Source of the DNA: an uncultured Oscillospiraceae bacterium
GTDB taxonomy: Bacteria > Bacillota > Clostridia > Oscillospirales > Ruminococcaceae
Assembly (NCBI GenBank): GCA_900548355.1
Contig: URKR01000012.1
Location: forward strand, 1-64,000
Reading direction: 5' to 3'
Length of the DNA stretch: 64,000 nt
The translations under genes were made by a program, and so were the position numbers. Under the pieces are notes generated by a model. That model was not told the origin of the DNA. It searched no databases and saw nothing but the letters and a program-made list of their open reading frames with translations. Positions 34,892 through 43,020 of the stretch are shown here, in pieces (the first letter of the stretch is position 1; each line of letters opens with the position of its first letter).

Positions 34892-35539
34892 TTATCCCTC
34901 CAACAACAGCCGGGCGGCATCGGCCGGGCCGGCCACCACCGGCGCGCCGGTGGTGCGCAGCGCCTGTGCGGTCTGGTGGCCGCATTCCAGCAGCACACAG
35001 CGCACGCCAAGAGCCGTCGCAACCTCCCAATCGTGCACCGAATCCCCAATCATCACGGTGCGGCCGGGGGCAAAGCCGGATTCGTGCAGAAAGCGCAGCC
35101 CCAGCTCGACCTTGCTCTTGGCGTAAATATCCGACAGGCCGAGCAGCGTATCAAAGTATGGGCGGATGCCGCGCGCATCGACCTGCTGTTCCAGGGTTGT
35201 GAGCTGCGAGGCCGACAAAATTACCTGACGCAGCCCGGCGGCGCGGAAAGCGCCGAGCGCTTCACGCGCGCCGGCCGCCAGCGAACAGGCGGCAGAGCGG
35301 GGGTTGTAATCCTCCATATACCGCTTGGCCAGATCGGCGAAGGAATCCTTTGAAAAGTCAAACCCCGCACGAACGTAATAGTCTTCGATGGGAAAACCGA
35401 AAATTTCGCGGTATTCAGCCAGCGAATACTGCTGTAGGTATCCAAACGACACAAGAAGACGGTTGAGCGCATCGACGCAGAGTTCGACATCGTCCAGCAG
35501 TGTGCCGTTCCAGTCCCACAAAATCAGTTCAGGGCGCAC
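34892..35539 (-). CDS. HAD-superfamily phosphatase (phosphoglycolate phosphatase-like)
   Basis: A 215-aa HAD subfamily IA hydrolase: motif I LWDWNGTLLDD (Asp nucleophile and acid), helical cap (about 15-85), motif II ILSAS, motif III Lys in AKSKVELG, motif IV IGDSVHDWEVA. Substrate unknown; the cap resembles Gph/PGP enzymes. It starts with GTG 35539 after GGAGGGATTCCT. Coupled to the DMT transporter downstream. Confidence 0.88.
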   Translation of the reverse strand: MRPELILWDWNGTLLDDVELCVDALNRLLVSFGYLQQYSLAEYREIFGFPIEDYYVRAGFDFSKDSFADLAKRYMEDYNPRSAACSLAAGAREALGAFRAAGLRQVILSASQLTTLEQQVDARGIRPYFDTLLGLSDIYAKSKVELGLRFLHESGFAPGRTVMIGDSVHDWEVATALGVRCVLLECGHQTAQALRTTGAPVVAGPADAARLLLEG

Positions 35540-35590
35540 AGGAATCCCTCCTTACATGAAGGCATAGAGAATAATTCAGAAAAACCGGGT

Positions 35591-36217
35591 TCAGCGACCT
35601 GCCGCCGCGGCGTGGCCGCCTTCGATGAAGAGCTGCCGCAGCGAACGATTTTGCTCAATCAGCTTGATGAGCGCCACACCGAGGATGCCGCAGCTGATAA
35701 CTTCGCCAATGCCGACGGTCAGCATATTGAACAGCATGACCGGCAGCGCAGCCGGCGTATCCGAGAAGAAGACGCTGATCTCCCACCCGACGATGACGGC
35801 GTTGAAGAGCACCGGAGGAACTGCGGCTGGCAGCGCCAGGCCGCGGATGCGCAGGTTGCGCAGCTTCCAGGTGACCAGGCAGGCCAGCAGCGTCGCCAGC
35901 GTGCCGAACACAACATCGATCACGGTGGAGCCCAGCGCGTTTGCCAGCAAACAGCCGAGCGTGACCCCGACGATGTATTCCGGCCCGAAAATCGGCAGCA
36001 GGCAGAGCGCCTCCGAAAGCCGCACCTGCACCGCGCCGTAGGAAAACGGCTGCAACGCCAGGCAGACCACCACATACACCGCAGCGATCATCGCGCAGCG
36101 CACCATCCGGGTGGTGCGCATGGCCGGGCCCGAAGCGGGGACGCGGCGCAGCGCCAGCCTGACACCAAAAAAGACTGCCAGAACGGCAGCCGCAAATACA
36201 ACAATCCACTTGAACAT
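35591..36217 (-). CDS. queT: QueT-type queuosine precursor transporter
   Basis: A 208-aa membrane protein of the ECF S-component type QueT, importing preQ1/preQ0-like queuosine precursors. Seen are an extra N-terminal span (5-22), then AAVYVVVCLALQPFSYGAVQ and VRLSEALCLLPIFGPEYIVG, the core signature, and a conserved end of membrane helices. Start ATG 36217 lies seven bases after GGAG, which is the 3' tail of the riboswitch; the frame upstream to 36250 runs through the aptamer. No ECF A/T subunits are nearby. Confidence 0.9.
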   Translation of the reverse strand: MFKWIVVFAAAVLAVFFGVRLALRRVPASGPAMRTTRMVRCAMIAAVYVVVCLALQPFSYGAVQVRLSEALCLLPIFGPEYIVGVTLGCLLANALGSTVIDVVFGTLATLLACLVTWKLRNLRIRGLALPAAVPPVLFNAVIVGWEISVFFSDTPAALPVMLFNMLTVGIGEVISCGILGVALIKLIEQNRSLRQLFIEGGHAAAAGR

Positions 36218-36223
36218 ACAATA

Positions 36224-36339
36224 CTCCGGCGGGATAGATTTTGACCGCACGCGGGACCGCCAGCCCCGCGCCGGTTTGTCGCCGCCGGCCTTGCGGCCAA
36301 GCGGCGGAGCCTAAAATCCTAAGTTGCTCAACGGTTCCT
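36224..36339 (-). promoter_or_regulatory. preQ1 class III riboswitch
   Basis: The minus-strand 5' UTR of queT starts GGAACCGTTGAGCAACTTAG and continues GATTTTAGGCTCC, then a P4-like hairpin (GCCGC..GGCC-GCAA-GGCC..CGGC, 36290-36315), GGGGCTGGCGGTCCC, GTGCGGTCAAAATC and CCGCCGGAG. The order and the constant blocks match the preQ1-III class known from Faecalibacterium. The closing CCGCCGGAG includes the queT Shine-Dalgarno, so ligand binding should hide it and stop translation. Confidence 0.88.
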
Positions 36340-36340
36340 T

Positions 36341-36369
36341 ATTATAACAAAGAAATCCCTGCGGCGCAA
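36341..36369 (-). promoter_or_regulatory. Promoter of queT
   Basis: Minus strand TTGCGC (36369-36364), 17 bases, TATAAT (36346-36341) with TGT upstream. The expected start of RNA, about 36334-36336, falls within the first bases of the aptamer. Confidence 0.75.
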
Positions 36370-36504
36370 GCGGAAAAAGGCGCCCCAAAACCAAGCGCGC
36401 TTGCCGCGCTGTCTTGAAACATGCAGGGGCAAAGCCCTTCATACCAGTTCAAAACGGCGCTGCAAGCGCGCAGAGACGGCAAACTTCAACCACAGGGGGC
36501 GTTG

Positions 36505-37410
36505 TCACGGCAGCGGCGGCTCATAGTCAACCAGACGCCGCGGTTTGCCCTCAAACGCAAAGGCGATTGCGTCGGGGCCGGTGTTTGCGCTGACCACGCC
36601 GCCAAGACGGAACACGAACATCGGCGGATGGCCAAGCTCTTTTTTGCAGAGCTTGATAAGTTCATCACGCTTCTGGGTGCTGGAGGTATAGGCGACAAGA
36701 TAAGGGGTGGTGTGCAGGTCGTCCACCCGGGTTTTGGCCCACTTGATCATGGCAGGGATCACCGCTGCATCGCCGCGCACCTTGGCTTCAACCTTGCTGA
36801 CGCCGTCGTTCAGGCTGATAATCGGCCGCAGACCGAGCAGCTCCCCTGCGAAGGCGGCCGCTGCCGATACGCGGCCCGATTTCTTCATCTGTTTCAGGCT
36901 GAAAGCCGCCAGGCAGACCTCCACCCGCGCCAGCTTGCTTTCCAGTTCCTGCACGCAGGCGCGCAGTTCGCCGCCGTTTCGCAGCTTGCGCGCGCATTCA
37001 CACAGATACCACCCGAACACCATCGAATAGGTGTGGCTGTCTACAAGATGAACCTTCATGCCGGAATCCGGCCGGGTTTCAGCCAGGTTTTTTGCGGCCT
37101 GCATCGCGTTGGCGTAGGTTGAAGACCCGTTGCTGTTGATGCTCACATGCAGCACGTCGGTATACCCTTCGTCGGCATACTTTTCGTAGACTTCCTGCCA
37201 CTGCAGCATGGTGATGGCGGCGGTGGTGGGCACGCCCTGGGCCTGCCGCATCAGCTCGTAAAATTCGTCAAGGGTCAGGTCATGCCGTTCGTAGTATTCT
37301 TTTCCATCCAGATTGATCGGGAAATCGATGATATCGATGCCGTACTTCTCCGCCAATTCCTGCGGGATGTCACAGCTCGAATCTGTCACGATCGCGAGTT
37401 TGCGTTCCAT
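36505..37410 (-). CDS. DegV-family fatty-acid-binding protein (FakB-like)
   Basis: A 301-aa DegV protein: opens IVTDSSCDIP, has the GVPTTAA and HVSINSNGSSTYANA fatty-acid-binding motifs, and LKQMKKSGRVS. DegV/FakB proteins hold a fatty acid for phosphorylation by FakA, whose gene is at 13.8 kb. Start ATG 37410 is ten bases after AGGAAAG in the end of trmL. Third gene of the pyridoxal kinase-like/trmL/DegV operon. Confidence 0.88.
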   Translation of the reverse strand: MERKLAIVTDSSCDIPQELAEKYGIDIIDFPINLDGKEYYERHDLTLDEFYELMRQAQGVPTTAAITMLQWQEVYEKYADEGYTDVLHVSINSNGSSTYANAMQAAKNLAETRPDSGMKVHLVDSHTYSMVFGWYLCECARKLRNGGELRACVQELESKLARVEVCLAAFSLKQMKKSGRVSAAAAFAGELLGLRPIISLNDGVSKVEAKVRGDAAVIPAMIKWAKTRVDDLHTTPYLVAYTSSTQKRDELIKLCKKELGHPPMFVFRLGGVVSANTGPDAIAFAFEGKPRRLVDYEPPLP

Positions 37411-37417
37411 GTTATAC

Positions 37418-37942
37418 TCACTTTCCTGTTTCATCACAGCCGTTTTCCGGCCATTCGTACCGTGTCAGCTGGCCGTGGCTTTCCAGATCGGCAAAATCCC
37501 ACTGCCGCAGCGCTTCGTATACGCCGACAGCCACCGAGTTGGAAAGGTTCAGGCAACGCTCGCCCTTTCGCATAGGTATACGCACGCAGCTTTCGGGGTG
37601 GGCTGCCAGCAGCTCTTCGGGCAGGCCGGCGTCCTCCCGCCCGAAGACAAGGTACGCGCCGTCCGGGTAAACCGCATCGGTGTGGCGGTGCGGCCCTTTT
37701 GAGGTGAAGAAGAAAAACGGGCCGCGGTTGGCCGCCCAAAAAGCCGATAGATCCTGATAATATGTTATATCAAGCTGGGGCCAATAGTCAAGCCCGGCGC
37801 GCTTTAATTTTTTGTCGTCGATCGTAAAACCCATCGGGCCGACCAGATGCAGCCGGGCGCCGGTCACGGCGCAGGTGCGTGCGACGTTGCCGGTGTTCTG
37901 CGGAATCTGCGGTTCAACCAGTACGATATTGAGTGTAGGCAT
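37418..37942 (-). CDS. trmL: tRNA (cytidine(34)-2'-O)-methyltransferase TrmL
   Basis: A 174-aa SPOUT enzyme that methylates the wobble nucleotide of tRNA-Leu. The trefoil-knot motifs are clear: IPQNTGNVARTCA (motif 1), LVFGREDAGLPEELL (motif 2) and RCLNLSNSVAVGVYEALRQ (motif 3). ATG 37942 follows AGAAGGAAG. Middle gene of a three-gene minus operon; its end overlaps the leader of the DegV gene. Confidence 0.95.
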   Translation of the reverse strand: MPTLNIVLVEPQIPQNTGNVARTCAVTGARLHLVGPMGFTIDDKKLKRAGLDYWPQLDITYYQDLSAFWAANRGPFFFFTSKGPHRHTDAVYPDGAYLVFGREDAGLPEELLAAHPESCVRIPMRKGERCLNLSNSVAVGVYEALRQWDFADLESHGQLTRYEWPENGCDETGK

Positions 37943-37991
37943 AAAAACTTCCTTCTTTATGTTTTGCGGGTCCTTGCGGCGCCGGCAGCGC

Positions 37992-38825
37992 TTAATCGGC
38001 AGCGGGGGTTAGCTTGGGCAGCACGTTTTCCAGCCAGACGCCGTACCGCTCGTCGGCGCCGTCCGGCGTAGCGCGCAGGCAGTCGCCGACAAACACGGCG
38101 GCGGCCTGGGCGGCGGCCGCCGCCACGTTGCCCTGCAGCAGCCTGCCCACAAATACGGCGCCAAAGATATCCCCCGTGCCATGGAACGGGCGCGGCAGCA
38201 GCGGGGTGCGTACGGTGTAGCCTTCGCCACCGCGCACGGCGCCGCTGCACACCATGCTGTGGCCGGCGGCTGTGCCGGTCAGGAGTACCTGCGGGCACAG
38301 GCGGGTCAGGCGGGCGGCGGCCTCGGCAGCATAAGCGGGGGTGGCGGCGTTTGCGGCCGGCGGGGCGTCGCCCAGCAGCAGCGCGGCTTCGGTCGCGTTG
38401 GGCAAAATGATGTCGGCATGGCTGCACAGGGTGTAAAGCGCCGGCACCATCTCGGCCGGCAGGCCGCTGTACATCCGACCGTTGTCGCCCATCACCGGGT
38501 CAACGACAGCCAGGGCGTCCGGCCAGTATTCAATAGCCTGCTCTACCAGCAGGGCCTGGCTTGTCTCCGACAGATAACCGGAATAAATGCAGTCAAATTT
38601 AAGGCCAAGGCGGCGGTAATGGGCCAGCGCGGCCGGGCCGTAACCGGGGCTTGTAAGCCGAGCCGGCGCGCCCAGCCCGCCGGTGTGGGTGGACAGCACC
38701 GCCGTGGGCACCGCGACGGCCTGCACGCCCATTGCGGAAAGGATCGGAACAATTACCGACAGCCCCGCCCGGCCGAAACCGGGCAGGTCATGGATGCAAA
38801 GAACGGTTTTGGGGGCAGGGGACAT
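37992..38825 (-). CDS. Pyridoxamine/pyridoxal kinase-like protein
   Basis: A 277-aa ribokinase-fold kinase of the vitamin B6 type: IHDLPGFGRAGLSVIVPIL at the start, YSGYLS, VVDPVMGDNG, and HGTGDIFGAVFVG with the catalytic Asp. It should phosphorylate pyridoxine, pyridoxal or pyridoxamine. ATG 38825 follows GAGGG at eight bases; an alternative ATG at 38840 has no ribosome site. First of a three-gene operon. Confidence 0.88.
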   Translation of the reverse strand: MSPAPKTVLCIHDLPGFGRAGLSVIVPILSAMGVQAVAVPTAVLSTHTGGLGAPARLTSPGYGPAALAHYRRLGLKFDCIYSGYLSETSQALLVEQAIEYWPDALAVVDPVMGDNGRMYSGLPAEMVPALYTLCSHADIILPNATEAALLLGDAPPAANAATPAYAAEAAARLTRLCPQVLLTGTAAGHSMVCSGAVRGGEGYTVRTPLLPRPFHGTGDIFGAVFVGRLLQGNVAAAAAQAAAVFVGDCLRATPDGADERYGVWLENVLPKLTPAAD

Positions 38826-39079
38826 GGAAAGAACCCTCATTTCCTGGGAAATTGCACGGCGCCGCCGTGCGCTGGAAAGATTGTAACACAAACCGCGCGA
38901 CAAAAAAAGACGGAACGGGGCGAAAGCCGTGCCAAAACGCCCAAAGCCCCGGAAAAACAGCCCGAACCGTCGCGGAACACCCGACTCCGGGCGCAGAACG
39001 CCAAATTTTGCCGCCCCGGTTGCAGGGCAGGAAACAGGACATACTAACCCCGACCCAAAACAAGAAGGAGGAAAGCCGG

Positions 39080-39256
39080 ATGGATATGCTCAAACCGATC
39101 GCCTCGGTCGCCGTGGGCGCGGCGGTGGGCGCCGCGGCAATGTACGCCGCTACCCACGACCAGCGCCAGGTGCGCCGCGCCGTGCGCAAAATGACCCGCG
39201 GCGCAGAGAAGGCGTTGCTCGATATGGAACAGATGGTCAACAAGTATACGCGCTGA
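39080..39256 (+). CDS. Small single-span membrane protein, 58 aa
   Basis: ATG 39080 after AAGAAGGAGGAAAG; product starts MDMLKPIASVAVGAAVGAAA, one Ala/Val/Gly membrane segment (5-24), then a basic and amphipathic tail (RRAVRKMTRGAEKALLDMEQ). The look is that of YtxH-like small envelope proteins; function unknown. It stands alone between the divergent kinase operon and a terminator. Confidence 0.65.
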   Translation: MDMLKPIASVAVGAAVGAAAMYAATHDQRQVRRAVRKMTRGAEKALLDMEQMVNKYTR

Positions 39257-39265
39257 GGCAAGCGG

Positions 39266-39297
39266 AAAACCGGCAGGGCAAAACGTCCTGCCGGTTC
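39266..39297. terminator. Bidirectional terminator, small ORF/serA
   Basis: AAAACCGGCAGG (39266-39277) pairs with CCTGCCGGTT (39286-39295), followed by CTGT on + and TTCC on -. Confidence 0.65.
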
Positions 39298-39390
39298 TGT
39301 ATGGTACATGGCTGCGGGGAATGGTCCGGAAGCCTAAAACCCCCGGCAAGGTTCAGTATGGCGGCAAAACAGAGGGAAGCCGGCAGTCCC

Positions 39391-40551
39391 TTACAGCACC
39401 CGCACGCGGATCGCTTCTTCGATGTGGCTGAGTTCATCGGCCAGGGTGGGGCAGACAGTGCCGGTCACATCCAGCATTGTGTACGCCACATCCTTGCGGC
39501 TTTTGTTGACCATGTTCTCGATGTTGAGGTTGGCCGCGGTCAGCACGCCGGTGATGGACGAGATCACGCCCGGCGCGTTTTTATGGATGATGCAGACCCG
39601 GCGGCCGCCCAGCCGCGGCTGCTGTACATCGGGCAGGTTGACGCTGTGGGTGATGTTGCCGTTGCGAAGGTAATCGCTCAGCTCGGTGGCAGCCATGACC
39701 GCGCAGTTGGTTTCGCTTTCGGGGGTTGAGGCGCCAAGGTGCGGCGTGCAGTACACCCCTGGCACGCCGAGCAGTTCTTCCGCCGGAAAATCACAGAAAT
39801 ACCCGGCTGCTTTGCCGCTGCCCAGCGCATCGAGCATGGCGGCGTTGTCTACCAGTTCGCCGCGCGCAAAGTTCAGCACCCGTACACCGTCTTTGCACAT
39901 CGAAAGCGTCTGGGCATTGATCGTGTACTTGGTCGAAGGCATATAAGGCACATGCACGGTCAGGTAGTCGCACCGCGGCAGCATATCGCTGAGCGCGACA
40001 CAGTGCTGTACGCTGCGCGAAAGGCTCCAGGCGGCGTCGATGCTGATGTAGGGGTCGTAGCCGAGCACCTCCATGCCAAGCGCGACTGCCGCGTTGGCCA
40101 CCCGGGAACCAATGGCCCCCAGGCCAATCACGCCGAGCGATTTGCCGCGCAGCTCAGGCCCGACAAACTGCTTTTTGCCCTTTTCCACATCGCGGGCCAG
40201 CGTGGCGCTGCCTTTGAGTCCGGCGGCCCATTGAATCGCGTCGGGCATATGGCGGCTGCCGGCAACCAGCGCGCCGACAACAAGCTCGGCCACGGCGTTG
40301 GCGTTGGCGCCCGGCGTGTTGAAAACGACGATGCCGGCTTCGGTGCATTTGTCCAGCGGGATGTTGTTGGTACCGGCTCCGGCGCGGGCGATTGCAAGAA
40401 GGCTGTCGGGCAGCGGTGCTTCGTGCAGATCGGCGCTGCGCACAAGAATGCCCTGCGGCGCGGCGGCGTCGTTGTCAATCTCAAACTGGGTGGCCGGCAG
40501 TTTGGCCAAACCAACCGGCGAAATGGCGTTCATGGTTTTGATTGTAAACAT
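39391..40551 (-). CDS. serA: D-3-phosphoglycerate dehydrogenase
   Basis: First step of serine synthesis, oxidising 3-phosphoglycerate with NAD. The 386-aa enzyme has the substrate domain, the Rossmann motif GVIGLGAIGSRVANAA (about 150-165), the catalytic Arg in NFARGELVD and His in TPHLGASTPES, and a C-terminal ACT domain (about 315-386) that commonly binds serine as inhibitor. It lies 12 bases after serC in the same transcript. ATG 40551 follows GAAAGGAGC. A phosphoserine phosphatase is not in the window. Confidence 0.96.
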   Translation of the reverse strand: MFTIKTMNAISPVGLAKLPATQFEIDNDAAAPQGILVRSADLHEAPLPDSLLAIARAGAGTNNIPLDKCTEAGIVVFNTPGANANAVAELVVGALVAGSRHMPDAIQWAAGLKGSATLARDVEKGKKQFVGPELRGKSLGVIGLGAIGSRVANAAVALGMEVLGYDPYISIDAAWSLSRSVQHCVALSDMLPRCDYLTVHVPYMPSTKYTINAQTLSMCKDGVRVLNFARGELVDNAAMLDALGSGKAAGYFCDFPAEELLGVPGVYCTPHLGASTPESETNCAVMAATELSDYLRNGNITHSVNLPDVQQPRLGGRRVCIIHKNAPGVISSITGVLTAANLNIENMVNKSRKDVAYTMLDVTGTVCPTLADELSHIEEAIRVRVL

Positions 40552-40563
40552 GGCAAGCTCCTT

Positions 40564-41661
40564 TCACCCGTTCGCCTTGCGGAACTTTTCCATAAAGGCG
40601 ACAAGCGCATCGATGCCGGCGGGCGGCATCGCGTTATAGATCGACGCCCGCATCCCGCCGACCAGCCGGTGCCCTTTCAGGTTCAGCAGCCCTTCTTCGG
40701 CGGCCGCCGCACAGAACGCTTTGTCCAGTTCCGCCGTGGGGGAAGTAAAGGTTACATTCATCCGGCTGCGGTAGGGCTTTTCGACAGGGTTGGTATAGAA
40801 ATCCTGGCTGTCGAGATAATCGTAGAGAACTTTCGCTTTGGCGTCGTTGATCTTCTTCATCTCGGCCAGGCCGCCGATTTCGGTCTCGAGATACTCCATC
40901 ATCAGCCCGGTCATATAGATGCACCAGCAGGGCGGTGTGTTGTACATACTGTCTGCTTTGAGCAGCGTTGTGTAGTTCATCATGGTCGGGATCTTCTCGG
41001 CCGGGATGCCCTTGGCGCTCTTGCCGAGCAGATCTTCCCGGATGATGGCGACCGCCATGCCGGCCGGCGCGACATTTTTCTGCACACCGAAATACAGGCA
41101 CCCATACAGGCTGACATCCATCGGCTCAGAAAAAACCATCGAACTTACGTCGGCCACAAGCGGGATGCCCGCCACCTGCGGGACTTCGGTGTAGGTGGTG
41201 CCGAAAATCGTATTGTTCTGGCAGATGTGGATGTAGCTCGCGTTCGGGTCGTAGTCGATCACCCGGACGTCGGGAATATAGGTAAAGTTGCGGTCTTTGC
41301 TTGAGGCGGCCACCCGCGCGGTGCCGAACTTTGCGGCTTCTTCGGCGGCTTTTTTGCTGAAGTTGCCGGTGACAAGATAGTCCGCCGAGCCGGTTGTCAT
41401 AAAGTTCAGCGGTACCATTGCGAACTGCTGGGTTGCGCCGCCCTGGAAAAAGCCGATCTTGTAATTGTCCGGTACACCAAGCACCCGGCGCATGGCGGCT
41501 TCGGCGTTTTGCAGGATCTGCTCAAACCATTTGCTGCGGTGGCTCATCTCCATCACACTCTGGCCCGAACCGTGGTAGTCCAGCAGTTCTTCCTGCGCGC
41601 GGCGCAGCACCCATTCGGGCAGCATCGAGGGCCCGGCGCTGAAATTGTATACCCTAGCCAT
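40564..41661 (-). CDS. serC: Phosphoserine aminotransferase
   Basis: Second step of serine synthesis (also used in B6 synthesis). The 365-aa class V aminotransferase begins VYNFSAGPSMLPEWVL, contains GGATQQFAMVPLN, the PLP-binding Lys in YFGVQKNVAPAG (near 196) and MNVTF. ATG 41661 follows AAGGAGGAG; the open frame upstream is leader. It is the first gene of the serC-serA operon. Confidence 0.97.
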   Translation of the reverse strand: MARVYNFSAGPSMLPEWVLRRAQEELLDYHGSGQSVMEMSHRSKWFEQILQNAEAAMRRVLGVPDNYKIGFFQGGATQQFAMVPLNFMTTGSADYLVTGNFSKKAAEEAAKFGTARVAASSKDRNFTYIPDVRVIDYDPNASYIHICQNNTIFGTTYTEVPQVAGIPLVADVSSMVFSEPMDVSLYGCLYFGVQKNVAPAGMAVAIIREDLLGKSAKGIPAEKIPTMMNYTTLLKADSMYNTPPCWCIYMTGLMMEYLETEIGGLAEMKKINDAKAKVLYDYLDSQDFYTNPVEKPYRSRMNVTFTSPTAELDKAFCAAAAEEGLLNLKGHRLVGGMRASIYNAMPPAGIDALVAFMEKFRKANG

Positions 41662-41737
41662 AGAAATCTCCTCCTTGATCCTCTGCAAACGCCCGCCCGT
41701 GGCGGGGGATGGATGCGGTGTACAAACCGCTGGCTGT

Positions 41738-41767
41738 ATTATACGCCCCGCGCACGCCATGCAGCAA
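41738..41767 (-). promoter_or_regulatory. Promoter of serC-serA
   Basis: Minus strand TTGCTG (41767-41762), 18 bases, TATAAT (41743-41738). A second TATACT lies at 41860-41855 on the same strand. Confidence 0.6.
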
Positions 41768-41864
41768 GGAAAAAGCGCCCGGCAAAACGGCGAAAAGTGA
41801 CGCCGGATAGAACCGTGAAAACCGTGAAAAAGACAAATGACCGCGGATGAAAAACAGTATATTC

Positions 41865-41990
41865 TACAAGTGTAAAACGAACGCCGTCAAAACAGCTACA
41901 TCAGGCGGAGAAAGTTTGTGCAGGATGACGACTTGCCAAAATTACTTCTACAGATGTAAAATGAAAGACGAGGGAATTACCACAAATGTA
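41865..41990 (+). promoter_or_regulatory. Promoter of BlaI-type gene with three operator dyads
   Basis: TTGCCA (41933-41938), 18 bases, TAAAAT (41957-41962). Three copies of the BlaI/MecI-type dyad TACANNTGTA: TACAAGTGTA (41865-41874), TACAGATGTA (41949-41958, on the -10 box) and CACAAATGTA (41981-41990, just before the ATG). Centres are 84 and 32 bases apart, close to whole helical turns. Confidence 0.75.
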
Positions 41991-42001
41991 GGAGTTAAAC
42001 C

Positions 42002-42394
42002 ATGGAACAACTATCCCACAGTGAAGAGCAGGTTATGGTTGCACTCTGGGACTGCGGCAGACCCGCAACCCGGCGGGAAATTGCGGCCTGCCTGCCCGAA
42101 AGCTGCCACTGGGCGGATACAACCCTGCTCAACTTTTTAGCCCGGTTGGCGGGCAAAGGATTTGTACGCCCGTCCAAACAGGGCAACCGCAACCTGTATA
42201 CGCCGCTTGTCCGCAAACAGACCTACTGCGGTGCAACCAGCGCGGCCCACCTGCAGCGGCTGTACGGCGGCGACGCGCGCGCCATGTTCGCCGCCCTGAC
42301 CGATACCGGCCGCATCAGCTTTGCCGCGCTTGAGCGTCTGGCCCGTTATCTGGATACCCGCGCCGCCGAAAGCCCGGAGTATGATTATGATTGA
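42002..42394 (+). CDS. BlaI/MecI-family transcriptional repressor
   Basis: A 130-aa winged-helix repressor: LSHSEEQVMVALWDCGRPATRREIAACL (1-35), then helix DTTLLNFLARLAGKGFV and wing RQGNRNLYTP-like segment, with a C-terminal dimer part (85-130). BlaI normally represses beta-lactamase genes and is cleaved by BlaR. No BlaR sensor or target gene is adjacent; three operator dyads in its own promoter point to autoregulation. ATG 42002 has GTAGGAG upstream, overlapping the last operator. Confidence 0.88.
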   Translation: MEQLSHSEEQVMVALWDCGRPATRREIAACLPESCHWADTTLLNFLARLAGKGFVRPSKQGNRNLYTPLVRKQTYCGATSAAHLQRLYGGDARAMFAALTDTGRISFAALERLARYLDTRAAESPEYDYD

Positions 42395-42499
42395 GGTGAA
42401 GATTCGGCGCTTTGCCGGCGCGCAGAAAAAACCGACAGAAAACCTGCCTGAGCAGCCTGCCGGTTTCACCAAGAACTTAATAAGAAACAAAAGAAGAAC

Positions 42500-42530
42500 A
42501 GGCCAGAAACAAACGCGTTGTTTCTGGCCT
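42500..42530 (-). terminator. Terminator after the tRNA-Ser pair
   Basis: GGCCAGAAACAA (42501-42512) pairs with TTGTTTCTGGCC (42518-42529), then on the minus strand TGTTCTTCTTTTG. Confidence 0.75.
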
Positions 42531-42533
42531 GTT

Positions 42534-42624
42534 TGGCGGAGTAAGAGGGATTTGAACCCTCGCGGCACTTTCGCACCCTACGCCCTTAGCAGGGGCGCCT
42601 CTTCGACCTCTTGAGTATTACTCC
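42534..42624 (-). tRNA. tRNA-Ser (GCU)
   Basis: Minus strand 91-base type II tRNA with encoded CCA. Acceptor GGAGTAA (42624-42618) pairs with TTACTCC, T-arm GAGGG-TTCAAAT-CCCTC is intact, the anticodon stem CGCCC/GGGCG holds loop CTGCTAA, anticodon GCT, and a long variable arm marks serine. Confidence 0.95.
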
Positions 42625-42654
42625 AAGTCAAAGTAAATTGATGATTCAAAAAAA

Positions 42655-42745
42655 TGGCGGAGAGGATGGGATTCGAACCCATGGTCCGCTTACGCGAATC
42701 GCTGGTTTTCAAGACCAGTTCCATAAACCACTCGGACACCTCTCC
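42655..42745 (-). tRNA. tRNA-Ser (UGA)
   Basis: Minus strand 91-base type II tRNA with encoded CCA. Acceptor GGAGAGG (42745-42739), anticodon stem CTGGT/ACCAG with loop CTTGAAA, anticodon TGA, long variable arm, T-loop TTCGAAT. Transcribed first of the pair, 30 bases before tRNA-Ser(GCU). Confidence 0.95.
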
Positions 42746-42772
42746 ACAGTGGCTCCACCGGATGCGAGAATT

Positions 42773-42801
42773 ATATTACCACATGGCAGGGGGCTTGTCA
42801 A
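42773..42801 (-). promoter_or_regulatory. Promoter of the tRNA-Ser pair
   Basis: Minus strand consensus TTGACA (42801-42796), 17 bases, TAATAT (42778-42773). Confidence 0.85.
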
Positions 42802-42862
42802 GCAGAATTTTCACTTTTTGCTCGCTTTGCGCCACCGGCCTTTGCCATTGTGCGTGCCAACG

Positions 42863-42915
42863 AAAAAACCGCGCGGGCCGCGCCCGGATTTCACCGGAAC
42901 GCGGCCCGCGCGGTT
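42863..42915 (-). terminator. Terminator after alcohol dehydrogenase gene
   Basis: A 16-bp perfect stem, AACCGCGCGGGCCGCG (42867-42882) with CGCGGCCCGCGCGGTT (42900-42915); on the minus strand TTTTTT follows. It sits about 105 bases after the stop at 43021. Confidence 0.9.
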
Positions 42916-43020
42916 GCTTTGGTCAATGCGATGCGGAAGAGGAAAACGGAAATTGCGGCCGCCGTGCCAGTCTTGCCCGGATGCGGCCCTTGCTTCCGGT
43001 GTGGCGATTCGGGCGCCGCC

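Noticed and set aside
42388-42614. Small plus-strand ORF starting at the blaI stop (MIEVKIRRFAG...)
   Set aside because: It runs through the terminator and into the tRNA-Ser gene on the other strand; the end is tRNA sequence read backwards.
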